From: SZUA-365 sp034002405
GTDB taxonomy: Bacteria > Bacteroidota > Ignavibacteria > SZUA-365
NCBI GenBank assembly: GCA_034002405.1
Contig: JAVFAS010000022.1
Coordinates: forward strand, 1 to 47,241
Length of the DNA stretch: 47,241 bases
Direction: 5' to 3'
Below are positions 35,413-43,236 of the stretch, piece after piece. The translations under genes were made by a program, and so were the position numbers. The notes beneath the pieces are model-generated. The model did not search any database. It worked only from the letters and a program-made list of their open reading frames with translations, and had not been told where the DNA came from. How positions within the stretch are numbered: the stretch's first letter is position 1; every line of letters starts with the position of its first letter.

Positions 35413-36768
35413 TCATGCCTCGCCTCGCGGCGGTATCGCCGACACGCCGGACGCATCGGAGACGGCCTGCCGGTAGTAATGGAGATTCATGACAATATTG
35501 ACAGCGTAGGTGCTGAGAAAGGCAATGGCCGCGCCGGTCATCCCCAGCAGGGGAATCAGCAGAAAATTGAGGGCAATATTCACACCGGACGAACTCATCG
35601 ACATGATGCGAATCGCGCGTCCCTGCCGGTGCGCGGCGAGAAAGGAATGGTATGGGTGGTTGAGTCCCGCCAGCGCGAATCCCGCCATCATCCACGGCAG
35701 CACCGCGAGCGATGCGGCATAGCGATCGGTGAAAAAAAGCGGGATCAGAATCTGACACGCCGCGAGCAGAACAAGCGCCCCTCCCGTGCACCAGAGGAGG
35801 TTGAGCGTGAGCAGCCGCCGACTGATCCGTGCGTCGGAGACAAAGCGCTTGTAGGCACTTTGCGCCGCGGCTTTGCTGAACATGCTGATCGGCGCGCTCA
35901 TCGTCATCGCGATGGAGTAGAAACTGACCGATGCCATCCCGTGAAAAAAGGAGAGCACCAGTTTGTCGAGCCCGGTGGTCATGCCGTCCACGACCCGCCC
36001 GAGATACACGTCGCGTCCGTACTCCCGTACCTCCCGGAGAATGCGGGGGATCTCGGTGCGGAGTCCGGAAAACGACGGCCGGAGATATCCCACGGCCATG
36101 CCCGCGGCCACGCCGGTCGCGGCAAAGGTCAGCAACACCGCCAGTCGCGCATCGATCGTGCCGCGGAACAGCATCACACCGAGCAGCGCGATCAGCAGCA
36201 GCCGTGGAAGGACGAGGAAGACGGACATCAGCCGCATGCGGCTCGTACCCTGACTGATCGTGAAGACCATCTCCTGCAGCGGAAACACCACGGCGAGCGG
36301 CGCGGTCGCCAGAAGGATGCCGGCAATGTCGCGATACCCGAACGCCCCGGCACCGAAGGATGCGGCGATCGCCGCGACCGCGAATGTGATTCCGATGATC
36401 GCGGAGAGCGTGAGCAACGCGCCAATGCGACGGGAATGATCTTCCCCGTCATGGAGCACCGCCAGCAGCCGCATCCCGGCCGGCGCGACGCCAAAATCGA
36501 AGAACATCGAGGAAAACGTGAAAAACGCGATCACCGTCGCGTAGGTGCCGAACGCATGCACGTCGAGCGATCGCGTCAGTATTCCATACACGACGATACC
36601 GAGCAGTGCGTTCGTCAGCAGCGCGGCAACGTATGTTCCGGACTTGCGGCCCAGTTCCGAACGCAGCATGGCACGCAGTTCCCGTACGCCACGCGCGGCA
36701 CGGTCACCCACGGCGAAACGTTCCCATGCGGCAACGCGCGCATCTCTTCGGGGAGCTTCGCTGCTCAT
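35413..36768 (-). CDS. Polysaccharide/oligosaccharide flippase (Wzx-like)
   Basis: A 451-residue inner-membrane protein with about 12-14 hydrophobic segments, of the MOP superfamily. Features include SGTYVAALLTNALLGIVVYGILTRSL followed by FGTYATVIAFFTF at the N-terminus and GMTGAAIAFLSTYAVNIVMN near the end, as in polysaccharide transporters (the first of these is two adjoining stretches, SGTYVAALLTNALLG and IVVYGILTRSL). It should flip a lipid-linked glycan across the inner membrane. The start at 36768 gives MSSEAP; an upstream ATG at 36861 would add 31 poorly membrane-like residues. porU lies 65 bp downstream on the same strand and may be co-transcribed. The glycan is unknown; a link to the PorU anchor glycan is my inference. 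Confidence 0.82.
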   Translation of the reverse strand: MSSEAPRRDARVAAWERFAVGDRAARGVRELRAMLRSELGRKSGTYVAALLTNALLGIVVYGILTRSLDVHAFGTYATVIAFFTFSSMFFDFGVAPAGMRLLAVLHDGEDHSRRIGALLTLSAIIGITFAVAAIAASFGAGAFGYRDIAGILLATAPLAVVFPLQEMVFTISQGTSRMRLMSVFLVLPRLLLIALLGVMLFRGTIDARLAVLLTFAATGVAAGMAVGYLRPSFSGLRTEIPRILREVREYGRDVYLGRVVDGMTTGLDKLVLSFFHGMASVSFYSIAMTMSAPISMFSKAAAQSAYKRFVSDARISRRLLTLNLLWCTGGALVLLAACQILIPLFFTDRYAASLAVLPWMMAGFALAGLNHPYHSFLAAHRQGRAIRIMSMSSSGVNIALNFLLIPLLGMTGAAIAFLSTYAVNIVMNLHYYRQAVSDASGVSAIPPRGEA

Positions 36769-36955
36769 GCCGAATGCTCTAACGTGCAACACCGAAACCG
36801 CGGCGAGCGCGGAGAGTGGAGAACGAAGTTCATGTCCTGTGAAAACGTGCGAAAAAAACATCCGAACCAGATGAAACGGGATGCGGAAACTTCAACGGGT
36901 ATCGAATGTTCTATGGCACGCCTGTGATGGTGGGAGACGAGAAGAGCGGAAAGAT

Positions 36956-36986
36956 GAAATGTACGGGTTTCCGTGCGGATTGTCAA
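36956..36986 (-). promoter_or_regulatory. Promoter for the flippase gene, with long leader
   Basis: Minus-strand TTG (36984-36986), a 20-base spacer and TACATTTC (36956-36963). It leaves about 180 nt before the flippase ATG. I see no known riboswitch in that leader (36769-36950). Confidence 0.55.
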
Positions 36987-37540
36987 GCCGGGAAAAGCGC
37001 GCGTCCCTCGACGCGGGAACGCAGCAAGGAAACCGCGCACGCGAGGAGTTCCTGCGTCTCCGGGTCGAAGCGGTTCGCGACGGGACTGTCGACGTCGAGC
37101 ACCCCGATCAATTCTCCCGTCCGCCACGCGCCATCCGCCGCCTGTGCCTCCTGCCCGCGCTGCGCTCCCGCACGGGTGTCCCCAACGATCAGCGGAAACA
37201 CCAGTTCCGACCGGGATGCGGCATCGCAGGCGATATGGCCTGGAAAGGAATGGACATCGGGAACATTGAGCACGCGCCGTTCCGCGGCGGCGGTACCGCA
37301 GACACCGACACCGAGCGCGATGGCCGTGCATGCGGGTTTGCCGTGAAACGGACCGAGCCGTAGCACCGCATCGTCGACAAGGTAGAATCCCACCCAGTTG
37401 ATCGCGTCCAACGACCAGTACAGCAAGGAGGCGAAATTGGCCATCAGGGTCAGCGGCGGGTCTGTCGGATCGAGCAGCGTGTCGAGTTGCGCAAGCACCT
37501 GCGCGGGTGTCGGTGTATCGAGTATGGTGACCTCTGCCAA
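36983..37540 (-). CDS. GAF-domain free methionine-(R)-sulfoxide reductase
   Basis: A 185-residue cytoplasmic enzyme that reduces free methionine-R-sulfoxide, an oxidative-damage repair role. The GAF fold signature is INWVGFYLV, LGPFHGKPAC, GVGVCGTAA, VPDVHSFPGHIACD, SELVFPL and GVLDVDSP. The three active-site cysteines of the family are all present (KPAC, GVCG, HIACD). An insert of about 20 residues, rich in Ala and Gln, lies between SELVFPLIVG and GVLDVDSP. I chose TTG 37540, which has GAGG five bases before it and starts at the conserved domain; an ATG at 37654 would overlap the divergent promoter region and the neighbouring gene. Confidence 0.85.
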   Translation of the reverse strand: MAEVTILDTPTPAQVLAQLDTLLDPTDPPLTLMANFASLLYWSLDAINWVGFYLVDDAVLRLGPFHGKPACTAIALGVGVCGTAAAERRVLNVPDVHSFPGHIACDAASRSELVFPLIVGDTRAGAQRGQEAQAADGAWRTGELIGVLDVDSPVANRFDPETQELLACAVSLLRSRVEGRALFPA

Positions 37541-37587
37541 AACAACCTCGGGAGATGGTGGGTTCGCGTGGCGATGGAACGGGAATG

Positions 37588-37618
37588 TTGCCCCTTTCGC
37601 CGAATTTACATAGCTTGG
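37588..37618 (+). promoter_or_regulatory. Promoter for the small outer-membrane protein gene
   Basis: TTG (37588-37590), a 20-base spacer and TAGCTTGG (37611-37618). It interlocks with the divergent promoter for the methionine sulfoxide reductase. Confidence 0.65.
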
Positions 37619-37631
37619 GCGACACGAACAA
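37601..37631 (-). promoter_or_regulatory. Promoter for the methionine sulfoxide reductase gene
   Basis: Minus-strand TTG (37629-37631), a 20-base spacer and TAAATTCG (37601-37608). Its -7 box lies inside the spacer of the opposite promoter. Confidence 0.65.
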
Positions 37632-37652
37632 TCATCTCGAGGGCCATTCACC

Positions 37653-38186
37653 ATGAAACTCCGTCTGCTCGCTATCGCAATCGCGATTTCCGCATACCTT
37701 ATGATTGCCGCCTCTCCCCTGCAGGCGCAATACGACGATTATTATACCAGCAAACTGCGCTTCGGCGTGGGCGCGCAGGCGGGCCTGATGTCGGGCATGG
37801 GACTTGGCGTCCGCGTGCATCCCGCGGGTCGCATGAGCGTGCAACTCGCCGGCGGTGCCTTCAGCGGTGGCGATGCCGTGACGGGGTCGGTTGGCATCGA
37901 AGGACAATTCGATTTCGACTGGCGCGAACGTTCTCGCTTCTATGGTTTCGTGGGAATGGGCTATTACACGAATGGAGAAGAGGAACTCACGGAAGCGGCA
38001 GGCACCTGGGCCCCTGGCAAGGAAGATCCACGGTTGAAAAGTCCGTTTCGTGCCGGTGTCGGCCTCGGCTACGAATGGGACATCTCCAACGTGCTGATAT
38101 TCAGTGCCAGCGTCGCCTTCACCTATTTTTCGCAGGGACAATTCCTCCCGCTGCCGCAGTTCGGATTGTATTACATGTTTGACTGA
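37653..38186 (+). CDS. Small outer-membrane beta-barrel-like protein
   Basis: A 177-residue protein with a signal peptide (about 1-26, ending PLQAQ). The mature part alternates in strands rich in Gly and aromatic residues (LRFGVGAQAGLM, SVQLAGGAFSG, SRFYGFVGMGYYTN, FRAGVGLGYEWD) and ends PLPQFGLYYMFD, with the terminal aromatic typical of outer-membrane barrels. About eight strands are possible, as in small OmpA/OmpW-like barrels. The family is not recognised. The gene stands alone behind a promoter shared in space with the divergent reductase gene. Confidence 0.75.
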   Translation: MKLRLLAIAIAISAYLMIAASPLQAQYDDYYTSKLRFGVGAQAGLMSGMGLGVRVHPAGRMSVQLAGGAFSGGDAVTGSVGIEGQFDFDWRERSRFYGFVGMGYYTNGEEELTEAAGTWAPGKEDPRLKSPFRAGVGLGYEWDISNVLIFSASVAFTYFSQGQFLPLPQFGLYYMFD

Positions 38187-38284
38187 TCCCCTTCCCGTTC
38201 GTACGGAGCCTCGCAACCATACACCGTCGTGGGCCCCCAAGGACGAGCGACGGGTAGATCACGATATCTGATTCGGGAACGCGA

Positions 38285-39037
38285 TCACAAATACCGTAGA
38301 ATATCGCTGAAGGCGCTCACCGCAAAATCCGGATCGAGCGCCTTCAGCGTTTCAGCATCCTGGAATCCGTACAACGCCGCGATCGTGCGGACGCCGGCGG
38401 CCTTGCCCGCCGAGAGGTCGTACACCGAATCGCCGATGATCGCGGTTTCGGCGGGGGTCGAGTTGTTGCGTTCCATCATGCGCCGGATCGGAAGTGGCGA
38501 GGGTTTCATCTCCGCGAACGTATCCCCGCCCGCGATAAAGGTGAAATATTTTCCAATGTCGAAGGCGGCGAGAATCTCGCGCGTCGCAGCTTCGGGTTTG
38601 TTGCTCAGCACGGCGAGCGTCAATGCGTCCCCGTGTGACGCGTGCAGCGCGGCGAGGGTGTCGGACACCCCCGGATACAGATGCGTCGCATCGAGGGCAT
38701 GCCTCCCGTAAATCTCGCGAAACCGCATGACCGCCGTATCAAGAGGGATGGCCGGGGTCTGCCTGTTCTTGTCGATCAGTACCGTGGGCGCCGCATCGAC
38801 CTTCATCGCCGTCTCCGTGATCCTGTGCTTGTCGACATTCACTCCCGCGACGCGCAAAACCTCTCCGACGAGATAGGTTATCCCGCGTCCGATGCAAGGA
38901 CGGATCTCCTCATCGTGCAACTGTCGCCCGCCCACCTCGTCGAGAAGGCACCGGCATGAATGCGTGATGTCGTGAAATGAATCAACGAGCGTACCATCCA
39001 GATCGCACATCAGAAAGTGAATGGGAGGTTGGAACAT
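38285..39037 (-). CDS. HAD-family phosphatase, phosphoglycolate phosphatase-like
   Basis: A 250-residue cytoplasmic phosphatase of the HAD superfamily. Motif I is CDLDGTLVDS with the nucleophile Asp, motif II the threonine/serine in VLSNKPE, and motif III/IV lies in EMKPSPLPI with GDSVYDLSAGKAAG. Gph removes phosphate from 2-phosphoglycolate; a related pyrophosphatase or sugar phosphatase is possible. An extra stretch of about 25 residues is found in the cap between GEVLRVAGVNVDKH and RFREIYG. No operon partners; it is divergent from the tRNA genes. Confidence 0.85.
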   Translation of the reverse strand: MFQPPIHFLMCDLDGTLVDSFHDITHSCRCLLDEVGGRQLHDEEIRPCIGRGITYLVGEVLRVAGVNVDKHRITETAMKVDAAPTVLIDKNRQTPAIPLDTAVMRFREIYGRHALDATHLYPGVSDTLAALHASHGDALTLAVLSNKPEAATREILAAFDIGKYFTFIAGGDTFAEMKPSPLPIRRMMERNNSTPAETAIIGDSVYDLSAGKAAGVRTIAALYGFQDAETLKALDPDFAVSAFSDILRYL

Positions 39038-39118
39038 GATTGCCGCCTTGGTGGTTGAAATTCTTCTCTACAGTTTGCGCAATTTCTCGAAAAAATTGAA
39101 GAGTTGACAGCGATGGAC

Positions 39119-39149
39119 TTGCACAGTGGAATTTCTTTGCGTAACTTAA
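39119..39149 (+). promoter_or_regulatory. Promoter for the tRNA-Lys/tRNA-Leu genes
   Basis: TTG (39119-39121), a 20-base spacer and TAACTTAA (39142-39149), 18 bases ahead of tRNA-Lys. Confidence 0.65.
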
Positions 39150-39167
39150 ACGACCACTTTTTGTGGC

Positions 39168-39242
39168 GGGGCTGTAGCTCAGTGGTAGAGCATCTGCCTT
39201 TTAAGCAGAGGGTCGATGGTTCGAACCCATCCAGCCTCACCA
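39168..39242 (+). tRNA. tRNA-Lys (anticodon TTT)
   Basis: Full cloverleaf: acceptor GGGGCTG/CAGCCTC, D-arm with AGCTCAGTGGTAGAGC, anticodon stem TCTGC/GCAGA with loop CTTTTAA, and T-arm GATGG-TTCGAAC-CCATC. The CCA end is encoded (39240-39242). Confidence 0.97.
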
Positions 39243-39269
39243 TGGACAGCCCTCGAAAAAAGTCCTCTT

Positions 39270-39353
39270 GCGGAAGTGGTGAAATTGGCAGACACACCAT
39301 CTTGAGGGGGTGGCGCTCGAAAGGGCATGCGGGTTCAAGTCCCGCCTTCCGCA
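39270..39353 (+). tRNA. tRNA-Leu (anticodon GAG)
   Basis: Class II tRNA with a long variable arm (CGCTCGAAAGGGCAT region). Acceptor GCGGAAG/CTTCCGC, anticodon stem CCATC/GGTGG with loop TTGAGGG, T-arm GCGGG-TTCAAGT-CCCGC. After the discriminator A the genome reads CAA, so CCA must be added by an enzyme, unlike the neighbouring tRNA-Lys. Confidence 0.95.
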
Positions 39354-39436
39354 CAAGTCTCTCAGCCCACGCAAGACTCGCCGCAGTCACTCTTCGAATG
39401 TTTCACCTCAAATACCAGGTGCAAGGAGTCAGAACT

Positions 39437-40189
39437 ATGCTCAGGAAAGCCGCGTTCTTGTCCCTCATTGCGATCGTGCTCTGGACGCTCCCGACCATGG
39501 CACAGACGAACAATGAGGCGAAAAAACTGTTCAACGAAGGCAACGCGATGCTGAAGGCCGGTGATTTCGAAGGGGCGATCGGCAAGTATAATGCCGCCCT
39601 GAAAATCGAAAAACACGAATACTTTTACTATCAGCGTGGCCTGGCCGAGAAGAAGGCCCGCAAGTTGAACGAGGCACTGGCGTCGTTTCAGGCGGCGGTC
39701 GATGCGAATCCGAAGTGGGCGGTGGGCTATGTCGCGCTTGCGGGCGCGCATTTCTCCACGGGGGATTATGACAAGGCCATTGCCGACTATGAAAAGGCGT
39801 TGAAGGAAAATCCCACGCTCGGTCAGGCGAAGAAAGGCCTGGCGACGGCACAGACCGCGCAGGCGCAGGCCTTGCTGGGCAAGGGTGACATCAACGGCGC
39901 CATCGAACTCTGCCAGAGGGCGATCACACACGACGAGAAATACGACAAAGCGTATCTTCTTTTAGCGCAGGCGCAGAACAAGAGCGGCAATTACGACGCC
40001 GCGATCAAGTCCGCCCAGACGGCGATCAAACTCATCAAGTCTCCGCAGAAGGGTGCGGCGTATTTCGAGCTGGGTCTCGCCTATCGCAACCTCGGCAACA
40101 CCGCCAAGGCGAAGGAAGCGTTCACGAACGCGAAAAAAGACCCGTCCTACGCACGCAACGCGGATTACGAGCTCAAGATGCTCAAGTAG
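39437..40189 (+). CDS. TPR-repeat secreted protein
   Basis: A 250-residue protein with a signal peptide (about 1-23, ending PTMAQ) followed by roughly six tetratricopeptide repeats, for example AKKLFNEGNAMLKAGDFEGA, VALAGAHFSTGDYDKAIADY, LLAQAQNKSGNYDAAIKSA and FELGLAYRNLGNTAKAKEAF. TPR arrays bind other proteins; this one should work in the periplasm. Start chosen from AAGGAG eight bases ahead of the ATG and the signal peptide; a longer frame from 39104 runs through both tRNA genes and is spurious. No separate promoter seen, so it may be read with the tRNAs. Confidence 0.88.
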   Translation: MLRKAAFLSLIAIVLWTLPTMAQTNNEAKKLFNEGNAMLKAGDFEGAIGKYNAALKIEKHEYFYYQRGLAEKKARKLNEALASFQAAVDANPKWAVGYVALAGAHFSTGDYDKAIADYEKALKENPTLGQAKKGLATAQTAQAQALLGKGDINGAIELCQRAITHDEKYDKAYLLLAQAQNKSGNYDAAIKSAQTAIKLIKSPQKGAAYFELGLAYRNLGNTAKAKEAFTNAKKDPSYARNADYELKMLK

Positions 40190-40219
40190 CAGACGCGGTT
40201 TCGTAGCAGACGCGGTTTC
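40187..40219. repeat. Tandem duplication of a 17-bp unit over the stop codon
   Basis: TAGCAGACGCGGTTTCG occurs at 40187-40203 and again (16 bases) at 40204-40219. The first base triplet is the TPR gene's stop codon, so the stop itself is duplicated. Confidence 0.85.
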
Positions 40220-40230
40220 CATTTTCGGGA

Positions 40231-40267
40231 AGCGCCCTGTCCATCGAGGACAGGGCGCTCTTTTTTT
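40231..40267 (+). terminator. Intrinsic terminator of the TPR gene
   Basis: AGCGCCCTGTCC, loop ATCGA, GGACAGGGCGCT, then C and seven T residues: a perfect 12-bp stem with a clear T-run. Confidence 0.93.
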
Positions 40268-40341
40268 CATGCAGCGGACGTGGGCGCGCGGCCGCGCGAT
40301 ATCGAGGGGTGGAACAGGATCCCCGCACCGCGGTGCGGGTG

Positions 40342-42612
40342 TCAGAATGCGGTATCGATGGAAAGCCGGTAGCTGCGGATCGGCGCGATGTTGGCGACGA
40401 CTTCGGTGTAGTTGTACTGGAAGACGTTGTCGACATAGAGTGACAGGCGGAGTGGCAGACCGATCGCCGACCCAGTCCAGCTCGCGCGCACGTCGGTCAC
40501 ATACACCGGGACGCGTTGCTCCGCATCCGGGATGACGATGGTTAATTCGCGATCGATGGTTTCGATGCGTGAAAGGTGGCGGAATTCGGTCCCGATGCTG
40601 AAGTCGCCGGCGTGGACATCCGCGGAGAGATACAGGAGATGCCGCGGACGGTATTTCAACACGCCCCCTTCGCCAAGATCCTGCGGATACAGATAGGTGT
40701 AGCTCGATGCGAGGGAAATCCAATCACCCAAGGGTTGCGCCTCGAGCGCAAGTTCATAGCCGCGGATACGCGCCCGCGTGATGTTGCGAAACATGATGCG
40801 CCCGTCATCGATGGTCGGTTCGACGAGGTTGTCGTAGTCGTTCCAGAACATCGCGCCATCGAAGGTGATCCCGTACGGAAGCAATTGCCGGAAGCCCACT
40901 TCGTAGGACGTGCTCCGTTCGGCTTTGAGGCCGGGATTCGGTTTCGTCACCAGATTCCCCGCGCTGGCCGTGGCGAAGCGCTCGGCGATCGAAGGACTGC
41001 GGAATCCCCACCCATGCGAGATTCGCAACGTCCCCTCTTTCCATGGGGTGTACGTCACGCCCAATCGCGGATTCACCTGCATGTCCTGCTCGAGAGTATC
41101 GATGGCCGTCAGATCGAAGCGCGCGCCGGCGGAAAGATGCCATCCCCGACCAAGATCGAGTTCGTCCTGCGCATAGACCGCGCCCGACCAGCCCGCGCGC
41201 ATGCCGTACGTGCGGGAATCCACCGTCGAATACTGCCCGTCGGCGCCGAAGGTGAGAAGATTCCCGCGCGAGAGCGCATAGGTCCCCTGCCATTCGACCC
41301 CCGTGATCCAAGCGGTCGATTGCGTCTGGTCACTGGGACGCATCGAGAAATCGGAGGTGTCACTCGAGGTGTTGAATGCGGTGCGGTACGTGGTAAAACG
41401 CAACGACGACGCAAAATCCGCACGGTGGGTCTGCCGAAGGATAATGGAAGCCTGTGATTTGTGAGACACAATGCGCTCGCTCAGATCGGCTCGCGCCGGT
41501 GGTTGCAGGGCATGCGCGAGATCGCGCCAGTACACCCAGTTCCCGCGGTCGTTCGTACTGTGATTGACCGCGACACTGATGTTCCGCTCGGGGGAGAAAC
41601 GGTACCAACCGCGCGCACTGAAATTCCCGCGGACGAAATCATCGTTCTGCCGGTAGGACTGGTCACCGCGCACGCCGGCGGTGAGCAGATAGCTGAAATC
41701 ACCCGCGACGTCACCATGCTGCAGATCGACACCGCCGCGCCAACGCGGACTCTCCCCCCACCACTTCCATTCCGCATGATATGGATCGTCCCAGAATCCG
41801 GATGTGAGGCGGACGCGCGTTATTCGCTGCGTCGGCTCGCGGGTGAGAACGTTGATGACCCCGCCCAGCGCGCTCGATCCGTACAGCGCGGATCCCGCAC
41901 CCTTGACGACTTCGATGCGGTCAACGGCGAACATGGGCACGACGTCGAACTTGATCTCGCCGGCATCGCCGGCGAGCACCGGCGCGCCGTCGACCAGCAA
42001 TAGCACACGGCTGCCCAGTGCGCGGCTGTACCCACTCGAACCACGGATGTTGACCTGGTCCTCGGTGATGTTGACACCGGGCACCCGCCGCAATGCGTTA
42101 TCGAGCGTCTCGATGCCGCGTGCCTCGATGTCGGCCCCACGCATGGTGGAGATACTGACCGGAATCTCCTCGAAACTCTGCGCGTGCTTCCCCGCGGTGA
42201 CGATGATCTCACCGGTCTGCAGCGTTGTCTCCTCGAGCTCGAAATCGATGCGGCGCGTCTCACCCTCGCCGACCACGATCGCACGCTCCTCCTTCCGGTA
42301 GCCGATCATCGAGACCACGATGGTCAACGGTCCCGCGGGAACTCGCTGGATTCGGTAGCGTCCGTCCGTATCCGTGGCGCTACCCAACACGGTGCCGCGG
42401 ACGATGACGTTCGCCCCCGTCAGCGCCATGCCCGTGGCGTCGGTCACCCGTCCGGTCAGGGTCCTTCCCGTCAGGGTATTTCCCGCTGCACGCGGCCGGT
42501 CCTGGGCGCTCCCGCGCGATGACGCGGGCAACAGCACCAGTGGCAGCAACACGAGCAGAGCACGCACGGCCGATCGCCGAGCGATGGGAAGAACGGCGCG
42601 GCGGATGCTCAC
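40342..42612 (-). CDS. TonB-dependent outer-membrane receptor
   Basis: A 756-residue outer-membrane transporter. After a signal peptide (about 1-37) comes a carboxypeptidase-regulatory-like domain (LTGRVTDATGMALTGANVIV, then TDTDGRYRIQRVPAG), then the plug (DNALRRVPGVNITEDQVNIR, SRVLLLVDGAPV, IEVVKGAGSALYGSSALGGV) and a barrel ending in SYRLSIDTAF with the terminal Phe. The size is typical for receptors of iron complexes or cobalamin. It is last in a five-gene operon that also encodes a cobalamin adenosyltransferase, so corrinoid uptake is a reasonable but unproven guess. Starts three bases after the deoxynucleoside kinase stop. Confidence 0.92.
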   Translation of the reverse strand: MSIRRAVLPIARRSAVRALLVLLPLVLLPASSRGSAQDRPRAAGNTLTGRTLTGRVTDATGMALTGANVIVRGTVLGSATDTDGRYRIQRVPAGPLTIVVSMIGYRKEERAIVVGEGETRRIDFELEETTLQTGEIIVTAGKHAQSFEEIPVSISTMRGADIEARGIETLDNALRRVPGVNITEDQVNIRGSSGYSRALGSRVLLLVDGAPVLAGDAGEIKFDVVPMFAVDRIEVVKGAGSALYGSSALGGVINVLTREPTQRITRVRLTSGFWDDPYHAEWKWWGESPRWRGGVDLQHGDVAGDFSYLLTAGVRGDQSYRQNDDFVRGNFSARGWYRFSPERNISVAVNHSTNDRGNWVYWRDLAHALQPPARADLSERIVSHKSQASIILRQTHRADFASSLRFTTYRTAFNTSSDTSDFSMRPSDQTQSTAWITGVEWQGTYALSRGNLLTFGADGQYSTVDSRTYGMRAGWSGAVYAQDELDLGRGWHLSAGARFDLTAIDTLEQDMQVNPRLGVTYTPWKEGTLRISHGWGFRSPSIAERFATASAGNLVTKPNPGLKAERSTSYEVGFRQLLPYGITFDGAMFWNDYDNLVEPTIDDGRIMFRNITRARIRGYELALEAQPLGDWISLASSYTYLYPQDLGEGGVLKYRPRHLLYLSADVHAGDFSIGTEFRHLSRIETIDRELTIVIPDAEQRVPVYVTDVRASWTGSAIGLPLRLSLYVDNVFQYNYTEVVANIAPIRSYRLSIDTAF

Positions 42613-42615
42613 GTC

Positions 42616-43233
42616 CTATCCTCGCGTGTTGCGGATGGCATGCGTGATGCGGTAGAGGACGTCTTCCTGTTTCTGCATGTCATGGACGAAATCCGTCTCG
42701 TCGGAATCGATGACGAGAAGCGGTCCCAGTGAATACCGTCCAATCCACTCTTCGTAGAGCGCGTTGAGTTGTTCGAGATAGGACACTTCGATATTCTGTT
42801 CGAAATCGCGGCCGCGAAGTCGGATCTGGCGCTGCAGCGTGGGGATGCCGGCGCGGAGATAGATCAACAGCTGCGGAGGCTGGAGATATGCGGTCATCGC
42901 TTCGTAGAGCGCACGATAGTTTTCGTAATCCCGGTCATCCATCCTTCCGATGCGGTGCAGGTTGAGCGCGAAGATTTCCGCATCCTCGTAAATCGACCGG
43001 TCCTGCACCACCGACTCATCCCCCTCGGAAATCGTGCGATGCAGGATGAAGCGTTTGGAGAGAAAATATACCTGGAGGTGAAACGACCAGCGCGTCATGT
43101 CCGCATAGAAATCCGGGAGATACGGATTGTCGTCGACGGATTCGAAATGGGGCACCCACCCGAATTTCTGATGCAGCAGCGAGGTGAGTGATGATTTTCC
43201 GGAACCGATGTTTCCTGCGATGGCGATAAACAT
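42616..43233 (-). CDS. Deoxynucleoside kinase
   Basis: A 205-residue kinase of the deoxyguanosine/deoxyadenosine kinase family that phosphorylates salvaged deoxynucleosides. P-loop GNIGSGKSS (about 7-15), the substrate-site acid in FESVDDNPYLPDFY, the DRS motif in VQDRSIYEDAEIFA, and the LID region RQIRLRGRDFEQNI are all present. Cytoplasmic. It lies three bases from the genes on either side, within the TonB-receptor operon. Which nucleoside it prefers cannot be read from the sequence. Confidence 0.92.
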   Translation of the reverse strand: MFIAIAGNIGSGKSSLTSLLHQKFGWVPHFESVDDNPYLPDFYADMTRWSFHLQVYFLSKRFILHRTISEGDESVVQDRSIYEDAEIFALNLHRIGRMDDRDYENYRALYEAMTAYLQPPQLLIYLRAGIPTLQRQIRLRGRDFEQNIEVSYLEQLNALYEEWIGRYSLGPLLVIDSDETDFVHDMQKQEDVLYRITHAIRNTRG

Positions 43234-43236
43234 GGG

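Noticed and set aside
35348..35791. 148-residue N-terminal extension of porU
   Set aside because: It overlaps the flippase coding region in another frame and lacks conserved features; the signal peptide begins at 35347.
39104..39436. Upstream extension of the TPR gene
   Set aside because: It runs straight through both tRNA genes; a good ribosome site and signal peptide mark ATG 39437.
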